DNA of 64,000 bases from Xiphophorus maculatus (GCF_002775205.1 NC_036447.1:6312501-6376500), one strand, 5' to 3'. Counted from the stretch's first letter, positions 26,301-37,735 are shown. Notes: generated from the sequence alone by a model not told the origin. Numbers and translations: made by a program.

Positions 26301-27605
26301 TGGAAGGTGAGGCATGCTACGGGCCAAACTCGTACCGATGAGACAGAGACGGGACCGCGGCAAATACGGCCATTCAAAGATGGTGTAGAGGACGTCCTGA
26401 GCTTTGCTGTCCAGCTGGTCCATCTCATCCAGAACCAGGAGCCTGAGGGGACAAAGATTAATGATCAAACTCAAGATTTTTACCCAACTGAAAGAAAGAA
26501 AGTCATTGTAAGATACTAGTTTAGTTGAGACGAAATATTAGAGCCAGGCTAAGAAAAATAAGAATGTACTTACGAGAATAAAATCATATTATATCATTGT
26601 GACTTTATTCTTGCAATAGTAAAACTTTTTCCACTTATCACAACCTTTTGTTCACACAATATCTCGGCCATTTCTCAGGCATCATGGCAAAAAAATTCCT
26701 CACACATTATCGTACTTTTTCCACGCATTACCCAGACTTTTCAAGCAAAATCATAACTATGTTTTTATGAATTTTCACGACTATTTTCACTTTATTGCAA
26801 CTTTTTTTCAAGCATTATTATGACTTTTCTCGTAATTAATTCTTATTTGTTTGTTTGTTCGTTCAGTCTGGCACTAATTCTCTGTTGTAAAAAAGCAACT
26901 AAAGTTTTAAAAAGCAGAAACTCACACTGTGGGCCCCGGGGCCGTCAGGAACCTCTGGAGGCCACTCTGTCCACCGGCTGCTTTCAGCTTGTAGGCCAGC
27001 AGCGGGAAAATGGCGTGGGAACTCCGCAGACTCATGCAGTTCACCACCACCGTCTTTACCGAGGTGAGCTCAGACTGGGAGGACAGAAAGAACCCAAACA
27101 TGTTACAGAGGACAAAATGAGGACAAGTAGCAGATTAAAACTACATAAACACTGAGAAACTGGAAGATTTTGGTTGTTAATTGACTGGAAAATAAAAATC
27201 TAGGTAACAGTTTTTCCCTCCAAACTGTTACCAAAGTTCTGATAAACTATGAATAACGACAAACTCAAGTCTGAAAACTAACAAGATACTAAAGACAGTT
27301 TCAACAAAATCACCTCTGATCATTTGTCTTAACAGATTGAAATCCTGTTTATCTGCAGACCTGTATAACAGATTCTCACACAGTGTGACATCACCCCAGT
27401 ATCAGATGTATTACAAATGGGCTTCTCTGGGTTTAATAGACGAACAGACACTTTACCAATCTAAGACAAATTACAGAATTAAATGGTTTTATCGTCTCAT
27501 AAATAGCAGGAATTTACTGCATTTTAAAATTTTCACTGATATAAACGACAGATGTATTGTAGAGAAAAAGGGATCGATTTTAATTTTTAACTTCTCCAAA
27601 AAACA

Positions 27606-27652
<47 letters not shown>

Positions 27653-28567
27653 GCATTTAAAGATATAAAAGCATCCCCATTACTATGAGATCTAAATCCC
27701 GGCAGTGGCGCTGGGTCTCCACTAGGTGCCACCTGTGTAGAATAATCTGCCCTAACTCACCTTCATCTCCTGGAGGATGCAGTTCAGGCAGGCGGTCTTT
27801 CCGGTCCCTGGAGCCCCTGAGACGTAGAGGCTGCTGGGGACGCGCTGCAGCACTTTGTCCTCCAGGAAGGAGCGGATGGACGCCCGCTCAGCGTCTCTGG
27901 ACAGGAGACACTCAGGGATGGCAGTGTGCAGCGCCTGCTTCACGCTTTGAAACCTCGACTCTGCAGAGACAGGGGATGTCACAGATTAGAAATAAATCTA
28001 TTCTACACGGTTTGTTTTTTTTTTTAAACTGACCAGGCTGTTTTTTATGCTTTTTAAAGGGGACTCATTTTGCAAAGATTTATATTTTGTGTGTTTTTGT
28101 GCTTCCATTTCGGTTTCTACTGCTTCTGAAAGCAGCCAAAGTGCTTAAAAACTAATGACAAACAAAAAAAGCCATTTTTTTTGGCAATAAGTTAACAAGT
28201 TTTGGTGCCTGGAAAATAAAACCTTTCAAAAACCTCTGTAATGTAACATCACAAATCAGCAGGCACTGCCCCTCACCTAGTAACCCCAGCTAAGACAGGC
28301 CGTTGCCTAGCAACCCCAGCAGAATTCCACCCGTCACCTAGCAACCCAAGCTGAGTTCCAGAACATTGTGTCAGTTGATTTCAGAACAGAACATACTTTA
28401 TTGAAGTCCAAGGGGAAATTACTTATTTGTTGTTAAATATTAAAACATTTAAATGTAACCATTAGTAATATAACCTTTATAACACGTGTGAAATTACAAC
28501 TAATGTAAATATGATCGAAATATAAACTAAATTAAATAAGTAAAATATGAAAAACGCTTATGTACAT

Positions 28568-28646
<79 letters not shown>

Positions 28647-30472
28647 GAGTTCAGAATTTTGACCGAGTTTTAACGGCTGCTGGAAAAGACAAGTTTTTTT
28701 GTTGTTGACTTTCTATCCAGAAACTACATGCTGTATTCTTATTAGCTCCATTTCTGTTTTTCAAAGATGTATGTATGGTTGCATAATTGGGCGTCTGTTT
28801 GCCGCCATTTTAATATGCGAGTGTAGATGTTGAGCTCGGGGCGTAACCAGCAGTAGCTTATGTGGATTTAAAGTGGCAAGACACCCTAAAGCAGCTCATT
28901 CTGAAAGGCAAAACTGACCAGGCTAAGAATGATTTTGTGCAAGAAATATAATAACCGTTTTGTGCAGCCCACAGACTTTTCCTGACATGTTCAATGAAGT
29001 ATAATAAGTCACCTTTAAAGATAATTTTCAGCTCAGAAAAGTTCTTACTGTCAGCAAACAGGCGAGCAACAGGCGGCTTCTTCTCTTGGCTGTGCAGGAC
29101 GGGACCCCCAGGAGGCGTTTCCTGTCTGTTCGGAGACAACTTGCTGGTTGGAGAGCGCCGCTGCTTGGGCGTCCGACCTTCAGATGTTTGCACGTTTTCG
29201 TCGAAGCCGAGTTTACGTGGCGTTGCCGGATTTGGTCTGTACTGCTTCGGAGGGGAACAATGCACGTTGCAGCCATTGTCGTCACCTTCAGAAAGAAAAC
29301 AGAATAATAAACTGAAAGAATAAAATTGAAAAATTAATAACTAGCACTACAAAATATCTCCCGAGTCTGAACTAGGATCCAAATTATTGATTAATCAGGT
29401 AATCTAAAGTTGATCAAGCTCATTAATTACCTAACAATTAGTTGATAAGCAGACATTTTCTTTGCATTATGTAAATGGATACATTTTTAATAATATGCCA
29501 AATTTAAAAAACATGACATTTTGTCAGTTGTACAAAATGTAATGTTTTGCACATTACATTTTGTGGTTTTCGGTTCTATTCAGAAAACGACTATTTTCTG
29601 AAACAATAGAAAATAGAGGTTTTCTCACATTATTAATCTTGGACATATTTATAAAATATAACAAAACAGTTACCCATTAGGTTGCGGAGTAGAAAAATAA
29701 GTGAAAAGAATAAAATATGTGAAACACTTAATTCCCCATGAACAAAGAGATATTCATACAGAAGTACCGTCTGTTTTTCCTCTTGAAGGAATGTTAATGT
29801 TTTTCTCCATTAAGCTTTTTAAATCACAACAGCTCTGAAAATCAACCCTGTTTATTGCCATGTTGTTTTTTTTTCTTTCTGTGTCATCTCTTTGCTTTTC
29901 ATCACATCCTCGTAGCAAATCAGTCATTTTTAAATGTGAAGTTAAATGTGGAGCAACGCCGGGCCTGTCGTTGCTCCAGGCCCAGCGGCCCACAGAGTCA
30001 GCCGGCCAAACTACAACACTGCAAGGTTTAAGTTAATCAACTGGAACAAATTTTAGCCTAACAAACCATTAATCGTCAGTCACCAGTCCATTAATTGCTT
30101 GCATCCCTAGTTCAGGTAGATCCGTGTCTCACCTGTGCGTTTCCGAGGACTGAGAGGGAGTCGGTTCTGCAGGATGGGGGAGGAAGGTGGTGTTGGTGGA
30201 GGAGCCTGTGCTGCAGATCTGCAGAGCTGATCCACTTTCTGCTTTGGAGAGGTTAGAGGGCTCTGGGCAGCAGAACATCTGGGTGACAGAAGCGTCGGTC
30301 TGTCTGATGACCGCCTTGGAGAAATCGGACCGATCCGACTTGGGGAAGGAAGCCGGAGCTCTGGCTTGTTCGAGGGCTGAGCCGTCTTCGACTGCAGGGG
30401 CGCTCGACAAGATTTGCGATGCGGGAACTGCAGCGTGCGCTGAACTTGCCCCTGAGAGCGAGTCCTGGGCAT
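23365..30472 (-). CDS. cdc6: Cell division control protein 6 (CDC6), replication licensing AAA+ ATPase
   Basis: CDC6 joins ORC on origins in G1 and uses ATP to load MCM2-7. Coding exons, 5' to 3' on the minus strand: 30472-30133, 29285-29049, 27960-27761, 27074-26926, 26442-26336, 26262-26123, 26042-25942, 25868-25816, 25326-25148, 24383-24243, 23457-23365. Total 579 residues; human has 560. The start MPRTRSQ matches the family's N-terminus, and the next ~120 residues are rich in SP sites (SPSR, SPRR, SPRC, SPLTSPK, LSPRKR), as expected for CDK control. Walker A GAPGTGKT falls near residues 241-248, Walker B VLDEMD near 312-317, sensor 1 IAN near 346-348. The winged-helix region ends in LLGSILAAGLPS. 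All junctions keep frame. A non-coding first exon lies at about 32.15 kb. Confidence 0.96.
23880..24205. repeat. GTTGCTAGG(T/G)AAC-type element, minus orientation, truncated
   Basis: GGTTGCTAGGGAACAG and GGTTGCTAGGTAACAG are followed by AGGTTTTTGAA...CCAGACACCAAAACACAAACTTACTG and AAATGGAAGTACAAAAACA. The same blocks occur in the opposite orientation at 28,080-28,330 (CTTCCATTT, TTTTGGTGCCTGGAAAATAAAACC, TTGCCTAGCAACC). It is in the last intron of cdc6. Confidence 0.6.
24525..25075. repeat. Two partial MITE copies in a cdc6 intron
   Basis: Bases 24,525-24,820 match the left part of the element at 47.95-48.48 kb (TGTGTAACTTT, ACATTTGTTAAAA.TGTCA, CATCTCCACC, CTCCCTGAGCT, GCTGTCAATCATCC, CATGTACT). 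Bases 24,838-25,072 match one arm of the fold-back MITE at 36.24-36.69 kb (CTTTTCAGCAAGATATAGAAG, CCAGTGAAACTAGAACTTTT, AATATTAAGGAATTATTGAC, GATAAGATTTTGTATTTTTGCAGTG). Confidence 0.7.
25345..25778. repeat. GATTAATC-type MITE, second copy
   Basis: Related to 6,515-7,089: shared wording is TGTACAATATTTTTT / TTTTTGTACAGTGTTGGCTTAATTAC, AGCTCTGA.T.TGTTGTT.TTTCAGC, TCCAGTTAAA and AAATAAGTTGACGAATATTT. The ends are TCAGTTTCAGTCACAATTA and GATAATTTCAGCTGCAGG. It fills most of the cdc6 intron between 25,326 and 25,816. Confidence 0.65.
27607..27652. repeat. (TG)n(TA)n microsatellite
   Basis: About ten TG units running directly into about twelve TA units, in the cdc6 intron between Walker A exon (27,761) and 27,074. 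Confidence 0.95.
28040..28990. repeat. Older dispersed repeat split by a LINE-tail/AT insertion
   Basis: The two flanks (28,040-28,380 and 28,650-28,990) match 46.53-47.28 kb: CACCTAGCAACCCAAGCTGAG, TATCCAGAAACT.C.T.CTGTATT, AAGATG.AT.TATGGTTGCATAATT, GCGAGTGTA, GGGGCGT..CCAG.AGTAGCTTAT, GGATTTAAAGTG and CAAAACTGACCAG. About 265 bp are inserted here: ACTTTATTGAAG...GGGGAAATTAC (LINE tail motif) plus a TA microsatellite. The other copy lacks this but carries a hAT MITE instead. Confidence 0.75.
28572..28643. repeat. (AT)n microsatellite
   Basis: An A-run followed by about 30 uninterrupted AT units inside the insertion at 28.38-28.65 kb. Confidence 0.95.
29375..30112. repeat. Degenerate GATTAAT/GGATGCAA element in cdc6 intron
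   Basis: Left part TTATTGATTAATCAGGTAATC and right end ATTAATTGCTTGCATCCCTAG (minus reading CTAGGGATGCAAGCAATTAAT) are inverted-repeat-like. The interior is AT-rich apart from a short GC-rich patch at 29,950-30,000. It ends about 20 bp before the cdc6 first coding exon. Confidence 0.5.
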
Positions 30473-30499
30473 GACTGGTTGTCTGATGGAAACAGAAAG

Positions 30500-32150
30500 A
30501 ACAGAATGAGTTAACAGGATGTGGAAATGAACGATAACAGGAAGCTAAATGTGCTAATGATTAATACATGATGCTAAATGCTGAATGACATTTAAGGGAA
30601 AAAAAGTGTGTAGATGCAATGTTGAATCTTCCTACATTTCTCAGACATGTTTGAATTATTAAAAATCAGAGATCCCCAAACTTAACAACACGGGATAAAA
30701 AAAGTCAAGAGTATTTGCTGGTTAAGCCTGAAGCAATTAGTCAGTTAATCACATCGTAAATTAAAATGTGGTCAATAGTTTCCATTCTGATGTGTAGGTT
30801 TTTAAGGAAAACTTTGTTTGCAGAAACTCTATTTTATTTATGGTTTCAGTTGTGTGTGCTTTATTTTCTTTTTACTGTTGTTTTTGGTTGTGTGTTTCAT
30901 TTTGGAAAATATCCTCCATTTCTAATGTGAATCATTTCTAAAGTTAAAGTTCATTAGTCTTTGAGAGTGCAGGTTCAATATACTTGTTGAAAGTTGTCTC
31001 AAAAAAATTATTATTTACTACAATAATTTCTGGAAGAATTTATTGTCCAGTGAAATTTATCATATTGTAGGCCAAGAAAAAATAAAAATGTAAAACCTAA
31101 AATCCCAACCAGTTTTTTTAAGATTCTTTCCTGCTCAACAATAAATTATACATAAAATGTTTAATTTAAACAGTCTGATTTTTCTGTAGGACATGAATGT
31201 GTAAATCATTGTAGATCAAAATTAAAGTTATTTTGCATACTTTCATTCTTTAAAGACAACCAACCTCTTACCAATTTATTTTGAGTTTTATTGAAGAAAA
31301 TTAAAAAAGATTTAGCCTGATTTCACAAAAAAAGAACATGATTTACGTCACTTTTTGCACAATACACCAAAAGATGAATACTTTGTGTTTTAACTAACGA
31401 TTTTACGAACAAGTGTTAATCTGTGGCTCATAGTTTTGTCTCAATTGTCTTCCTGTATAGTTACAAAAACTAAATCAAATTACAAAAATATAGCTGTAAA
31501 ACTTTTCCCTTTCAGTTTTAAGATGGACACGACTATTATTTTAAGATAAATAACACATTCAGGTGTGGGGAACAAAACGAAGCCGTTTTATTTCACTATG
31601 AATGTTGTGTTGTTACAGTTTGGGTTAAAATGGTGCGAGAAGGTCAAAGGTTACAAAGAAAAATCAGAGATAAACTAGTATGTGAACATAATACAAGTCG
31701 CACAATCTCAATGTATTTTTACTCGAGTAAAGGCAAAATAGTATCCGTTCAAGAGTGAAAAAGTATTTTGTAAAAAGACACTGCGTAACTGTCTGATTTA
31801 ATATTTAAAAATTATGTCCTCAAACAAGAAAATGAAAGTTTTGTGCTGGTATTTTAAAGACTAAAATACTACTACAGCACTTACGTAAACTGGCTAATGG
31901 CGCCAAAACAACTACATCGCCTCCAACACCCATCAACTTTAGACTCTTTTTAAAGTAAAATGTTGATTTTAAGCACCCATGTTTCAAAATGACCGACTTC
32001 AGCGGATGTCCGGTCACGAACGCGCAACTTTCTAACAAAACTACCGCTAACAAATTAGACAATAAATTTGCAAACGAGTCCTGGCACTTGGAGGTGGCTT
32101 TCTTATTTCCGCCTCTTAAACAACAAAATATTTCAGATTCTGTTACTTAC
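30500..32150. other. cdc6 intron 1
   Basis: No gene seen. It holds a degenerate GATTAAT-type repeat (about 30,715-31,085), unremarkable AT-rich sequence, and an ACTCGAGTAAAGGCAAAATAG copy of the dispersed motif element at about 31,690-31,870. Confidence 0.5.
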
Positions 32151-32260
32151 GGGAAACACGTCGATGATGAACGGAGTTTTGTAAATGGAAGAAAGAAGTC
32201 CTCTTGATTCAGAGTTTCGGGTTTATTCGACGTAAAGCTGTTTTGTGTCTGTCTTCACCT
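32151..32260 (-). other. cdc6: cdc6 non-coding first exon (inferred)
   Basis: The first coding exon has only 10 bp before the ATG after its acceptor (CCATCAG|ACAACCAGTC), so an upstream exon is required. On the minus strand a perfect donor (CGTGTTTCCC|GTAAGTAACA) ends at 32,151. Nothing in the sequence fixes the transcription start; 32,260 is an estimate from the promoter motifs just beyond. Confidence 0.6.
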
Positions 32261-32299
32261 GCACACGAAGTCCGAACTGGCCAAATCTCTCTAACTCAG

Positions 32300-32460
32300 C
32301 TGTAACTCCCGCCAGCGCTCTCTGATTGGTTCACCGCTTCAGCTTCCGCGATGCTGATTGGCTCCGCGTCACATGAGGATGCTACGTCACTGTTGCTGAG
32401 CTCACGTACAGTTTTGGTGGCGGGAGTTTGGATTAAACCTCCGATTTTGGCGGATTGCGT
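32300..32460 (-). promoter_or_regulatory. cdc6: cdc6 promoter with E2F-like, CCAAT and CRE-like sequences
   Basis: Directly upstream of the inferred first exon are CTCCCGCC (32,306-32,313, E2F-like), two CCAAT boxes on the gene strand (ATTGG on plus at 32,325-32,329 and 32,357-32,361), TACGTCAC (32,383-32,390, CRE/ATF-like), GGTGGCGGGAG near 32,417-32,427, and TTTGGCGG at 32,446-32,453 (E2F-like). Mammalian CDC6 is E2F-driven and cell-cycle regulated, so this set fits the gene. The assignment is by motif only. Confidence 0.65.
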
Positions 32461-32639
32461 CAGTCTACGTGTCAGAAGAGCTGTACTCCTAAAATGTGTT
32501 TTTAAATAATAATGCAAACAAAGACTGGAGAAAATGTACTAATAAATAGTTGATTACATAGACAAAAATAACAATTGTGATGTTATTTTTCTATTAAACT
32601 GGACTTAACATTTCTTCAGACTTTAATGCTTTTGATTGT

Positions 32640-34240
32640 TTGAAATAGACACAAAGTGAAAAATCATGATAAACAGACATAAAGGCTTTCAAACATCCGT
32701 CTATATAATGTTTCACATTGTGATAAAGTTATTAAAATAAATTGGCTATTCAATAATACTAATTTATTGAATGCGTCTTTATTAAGAAAGGAAGAGAGCA
32801 ACTATGTCGGACATTGGAGTAAAAGGCTTGGTGTGGGACATTAGGAAAAGTCTTCTCAACCTGACTGCGAGCGAACTCTTTCAGATCGCCAAACATGTTG
32901 GTCCTGTGCCGAACAAAGATCCATCTAAGCTAGAAGATGATGATCCTGAGGGCTGCCTGAAATACATTAATGCCTTCATGCACAGCAAACCTCTCCTTGA
33001 GTCAGAGGACAGAGGGATGGTTGAATTATTGGCCTTAAAGGACACTATTGACAATGTGGTCCAAGTACGTAAAGTAATGTTGGCAGAGAAGGTTTCTGAT
33101 GTTGATGTTAATCCCATTGTTGAACCATATAACACAACAGCTTTTACTAAATCCTCTAACACAATACAGGATGGGGTTAGTGACGTGGGTCCACCTTCTA
33201 CCTTACATTACTCAGACAGAATATCTGCAGTTCAAAATAAACATTGCTGTCACTGCATATGACAACACTAACACAGCTACAGTTGATTCAGCAGCACCCA
33301 AACTGAATGATGATCTGCAAAGAATTCTGTTAAGTTACACAGATCTGAGCAAAACACTGATGCAGGGTGTTGGCCCTTCAGTTTCAAATCCAGCTTCATC
33401 TCAGCTTGCAGCTACCAGAGTTGGGGCATCCCAAGACTTTAAAGGGGAACTCGGGCCGAACGGCAACCACCACCAGCAATATGAACAGTTTGTCCCATCA
33501 GAGAACTTTCATTTCTCCCCCGAAGAGAATTTAAGATTCAAGGTGGCCAGATTGATGATCATTCATCTCCTACAGTAATGTCTGCGGACAAATTGACGAG
33601 GGGATTCAAGATAACTTTGCTGACTCTGACATTGTCAGGGCTGTGCTCAAGATAATCAAAGCAGGCAGCTTCAAAGACATGTTGATGAACAAAGATGATA
33701 TGAAAGTTACGGAGCTGAAGGGATTTCTACAATCTCATCAGCGGGAGAAGAATAGCACTGAACTGTTTCAAGAGTTAATTTGCACCAAACACATTGACAA
33801 TGAGACTCCACAACAGTTTCTTCACAGAGTGATGGGATTAAAACAGCAAACAATGTTCACTTCTAACCTCCCTGATGCAAGTATTAAGTACAGCAAGGGT
33901 GTAACTTTGTGTTGCAAGTTGGTGGGGCGCTGATGTACCTACAGTTACTGGAAGGCCTTTTGTTTTCTAGTGCTAAAAATAAAGCTAAAACTTAAATGTG
34001 AATGCCATGCAGTCTTATTCAATAAATTAGGATATATTTCTGATCAGGCTCGTCAGATTAATAGTACCTTTCGAAAATAACCTTTTAGCAGGTATTAAAC
34101 ATACAACATATAAATATGTTTAAACAGAAGTCATCTAATTAATCTATATAATGTTTTTCACTTGGTGACTAACTTTTCAGTCATATTCTAATTTATGGAA
34201 TCAGCCTTTATGTGCTGAATGCTTGAAAACAGTTTCATAA
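32640..34240. mobile_element. Element carrying the gag remnant, with repeated flanks
   Basis: A B-type block precedes the remnant (32,685-32,775) and A plus B blocks follow it (34,045-34,105 and 34,130-34,215). The same A-B pair stands alone at 11,540-11,825. This could mean degraded terminal repeats of the gag element, or a gag insertion into a pre-existing repeat. The A block was not found on the left, so an LTR reading is not proven. Confidence 0.4.
32804..33933 (+). pseudogene. Retrotransposon gag-like remnant, frameshifted
   Basis: Three overlapping or consecutive open stretches in three different frames (32,804-33,262; about 33,230-33,578; about 33,640-33,933) read as one broken gag-type protein. 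The first begins MSDIGVKGLVWDIRKSL and is a short acidic helical domain (ELFQIAKHVG, LEDDDPEGCL). The third has a capsid-like segment (SHQREKNSTELFQELI, ETPQQFLHRVMGLKQQ), wording I associate with Gag proteins of fish LTR elements. No zinc knuckle, protease, reverse transcriptase or integrase follows; a poly(A)-like AATAAA lies at about 33,978. At least two frame breaks make it non-functional as one protein. It lies between the cdc6 promoter and the wipf2 3' end. Confidence 0.65.
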
Positions 34241-34679
34241 TTCAGGAATATTTTTTGTGAAGAATTATCACAGATGTTTTTAATTGTCTGATTTTATCAA
34301 GTGCTAAAAACATAAACATGAAATCTCATGTCTATAATAAAAATGTTAAACATTTCAAAAGCAGAATAAGTAACTCATGTGTAAACCAAATGAATCCTCG
34401 TCAGTGCAAACTTTGTATTTTTTCAATTATGTGATTCTGATTCCACAGCTGTCCCTCAGTTGGTTGGCAAAAGCTTTTGTCCTGCTGACTTACACATAGC
34501 AGATGAGATATGATGCATCTTTAACATAGCAAACATTAAAGACACAAAACCTTTTTGGGTCTGGTTGGGGCAGTTTGTGAGTAAAGTTACCATCGATGTT
34601 ACTGGATTTTATAAAATGTGGCTTAAAGCTGAGATACTGATGTTTGGATAAGTAAAAAAAAAAAAAAACTACTTCACAT

Positions 34680-34835
34680 CTGAACATTTACAGTCACATA
34701 AAGATAGTTACAAAGTCAGCCTTCTATCACCTGAAGAACATTTCCAGGATTAAATTACTAATGTCCCAGTAATATCAAGTATTTAATCAAATTGATTACT
34801 GCAAGTATCTTCATAGGTTTCCCTAAAAAGTCTTA
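34680..34835 (+). mobile_element. L2-like LINE fragment
   Basis: CAGTCACATAAAGATAGTTAC, AAAGTCAGCCTTCTATCACC, GAAGAACATTTCCAGGATTA and ATTGATTACTGCAAGTAT match the same region of the LINE copies at 22.1 and 38.6 kb. Confidence 0.7.
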
Positions 34836-35579
34836 AAACTTTAACAGTTGTATGCAGAAATATTTTATCAGTTAAATCAGTTTTTATTTGTAAGGTGCCA
34901 AACATGAATATGAAAATATGTTCAATATTTACTTTTAAGAATATTGATCAAATGCAAAGAAAGTGTTATTTTAATTTGTTAATAGGTAGTAGGTAGGCGC
35001 TTTGACAACATTCATGAACCAATCTGCAGTAATTTCCATTAAGTCACCAATTTTCTTCAGAAAGTGAAAGTTGCCAAATATCTTTTTCCTAGTTTGTTAC
35101 AGAAACATTAAAATCGAGCAAAACCAACATGAGACAATGAATCCGATACCCTTTGTCCCCTAACAGGAATGTATTTTATTGAATTTATTTCAAATGGGAA
35201 AAAAAAAGATTAAAAACAAATATCCACCACTTGGTTCCTGTTTTTCAGAGTGAGCAACGTGAAAACATCGTGACAGATCACTCGTGTGTCAGAGGTGAGT
35301 TTACATCCAGTAAAGAAAGTGCAGGTTCAATAACGTCACCGCCGTCCATCACTCGTCTATTACCTGATGGATCTTTAGGAATCATACAAAAAAATAAAAA
35401 CAACTGGCTGGTGAAAAACTGACATGCATAAGAGCATCATTCACCCCAGCGACTGAAGCAGGTGGTCAGACTGGAGCTCACTCACCGCTGGAGAAACTTT
35501 CCTATATCACAAAAACGCATTACATCACAAAAATAGATCAGTAATTAGGATTATCATTCTTTAGTGTAAATATACAATA

Positions 35580-37735
35580 TTTATTGCATTTTCAAATACA
35601 CTTGTTTCCTATTTTGTTTCTGGCCGTCACCTGAAAAGACTAAATAAACTGTAAAAGCCACAAAGTACCAAAGAGAAGTGAAGTCAGCCTGGCGTAAGGC
35701 AAAGAGCAGCAAGAAACGGTGCTTCTGTGAGAAATCACCAACTAACCTCATCCTCCGCCTCCATTTTAGCAATTAATCTATGAGAGCAATTAGTGTTTTA
35801 AAGTGAAGTTTAGCACATCATAAAAAAGTAAAATAGCACTGATTTAAACAGTTTTCTGGCACTTAGTGTTCAACGTTTTATTAGCTGCTACCATTTACAA
35901 CTACAAACCGTTTCTTGCATAGAAAATAAAAATCATGTTTCTGTGGAAAAAGAAAATAATGAATAGCTTTTAGGTTTACCTCCTGAAAGATTTCTGATAT
36001 ATATTTATATATCTGACTATTTCCTGTAAACTCCAACAAACTAGGAAAATCTGCAGCTAAGGGGATTTTCCACCAAACCAGTTTCAGTTCTGAATCTAGA
36101 TCTAAAAGTAAATCTTTTAAAACTACAACTTAATAAAAAACGATGTTTCATTGCCCATAAGGAGGTAAATTAGCACTGTAGATAAGTCTGATGCCTCAGG
36201 TTCGTCAGATTTACTGTCGCCAGCCAGGGAACTTACAAATGCACTGCAAAAAAACAAAATTTTACCAAATTTGAGCTAAACTAGATTTCTGGTCTAGTTT
36301 CTAGTGCAAATATCTTCTCATGCTCCAATTAAGAAAAACTTACTTAAGTTATTTTTCAGCAAAATATATGAGCTTGTTTTAAAGTAACTAATTCCTTAAT
36401 ATTGATGATAAAGTTCTAGTTCCACTGGCAGATTACTTCACATATACGTGAAATTTGCCAGTGGAACTGGAACTTTTTAAAATCAATATAAAACAAGCTC
36501 ATGTGTCTTTCTGAAAAGTTAGTGTTAGTTATTTCTAGTGCAAATATCTTAGCACACTTGAAATAAGACAAAACTGAACTTACAAGTGACTTTTCAGCAA
36601 GAAAGGTTCTGTCTTATTTCAAGTGTACCAAGATATTTGCACTAGAAATAAGGAAAATACTTGGTAAGATTTAGTTTTTTTGCAGTACTCTTGGGCCTGG
36701 TGTTAATAAATCTATTTAATCAGGATGTAAATTCTGTTGGCAGCTCAGACAGAAAAAAAGATAAAATCTCTGGGATCGTTGTCAATAAAGTGCCTCAGAT
36801 ATTTTACAGTTGGAGCCGGTTCTCTGTGGAAAAAAACAACAAACTGGATTGTAATAGAACCAGTAAAGAACTGGAACTACTTTGGTGGAAAATCCCAAAT
36901 AAATCCTCTAACCTGTTTCGGGTTCATGCTCGACTAAACAGTGACGATCCGGTCACTGTAACATCACTGAACAAGCTTATAATGTTACACAAACGTAACT
37001 GAATAAGAAATATTTTATCTCTAAAGTGCATAAATCAGCATCATGCACAGTGTTGGTTTTAGCGGTTAAGGTGAAGTGCAAAAATCGCCTGACGATGGAA
37101 ATATGAACATTCAGAAAGAAGGAAAAGTGGAAAAAAGGAATGCATTCCCTCTCCAAATGTAAAAAGTTGACAGCATCAAGATGCAAAAATCTATTTTACA
37201 TACAGAGGAAAAATAATGTGACTCAAAAAGCTTTTGGCATGCAGAAAAAAAATAAAAAATTGGCTGCAAAGGAACACCGTTACCTGGCAACGGGAACGGC
37301 GATTAACCAAAAACCTAAACAACAACCCCACATCTGTGGCGCAAAGAGCTTCTCAGAAACATTTAACAACATAGTTTCCATTTATAAAGTTGATTTCCCC
37401 CCAAAAAGACATAATAATGACACCCAATAAAAAAAAATAGAAGCCAAGTTAAGAATTGAGAAAAATCATAATAGTTGTCATTAAAAGAATAATTCAGAGT
37501 TCTGGTCCTGATATGTCGTGTTGTGTCCCATCGTTGGAGGAGGTGGAGCTGAGCAGAGTCGGTGGTTTTGTTCTCTGATGCGGTGTCAAAACTTTACGTT
37601 GTTTGTGCCGCGGTGCGTCGGGCTGGCTTAGCGTCGTTTCGTATGTAGTGTGTCTAAGATTCGCGTGTCTCTCCACCGCCCCCTGCTGGCTCATTATGTC
37701 TTCTGACACAGTTAAAGTCCTGAGTGGAAACTGGT
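35580..37735 (-). other. wipf2: Possible wipf2 3' UTR
   Basis: The nearest strong minus-strand AATAAA hexamers downstream of the wipf2 stop are at 35,580-35,585 and near 35,190. A 3' UTR of 2 kb or more is therefore likely, though its end is not certain. The stretch includes the fold-back MITE at 36.24-36.69 kb. No coding frame is supported. Confidence 0.35.
36238..36690. mobile_element. Fold-back MITE (long inverted repeat)
   Basis: Ends GCACTGCAAAAAAACAAAAT and ATTTAGTTTTTTTGCAGTA are inverted repeats. The inside is largely self-complementary: AGTTCCACTGGCAGATTACTT against GCCAGTGGAACTGGAACTTTT, and CTAGTGCAAATATCTT in both orientations. Partial copies are at 24.84-25.07 kb and 44.70-45.02 kb. 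There is no coding capacity; the transposase family was not identified. Confidence 0.85.

Noticed and set aside
35440-35500. Donor-like CCAGCG|GTGAGTGAG on the minus strand
   Set aside because: wipf2 already ends with a family-typical C-terminus and stop at 37,736; no coding frame leads into this donor.
36661-37002. 113-residue plus-strand frame with a hydrophobic start
   Set aside because: It begins inside the end of the fold-back MITE, matches no family I know, and lies antisense to the likely wipf2 3' UTR.
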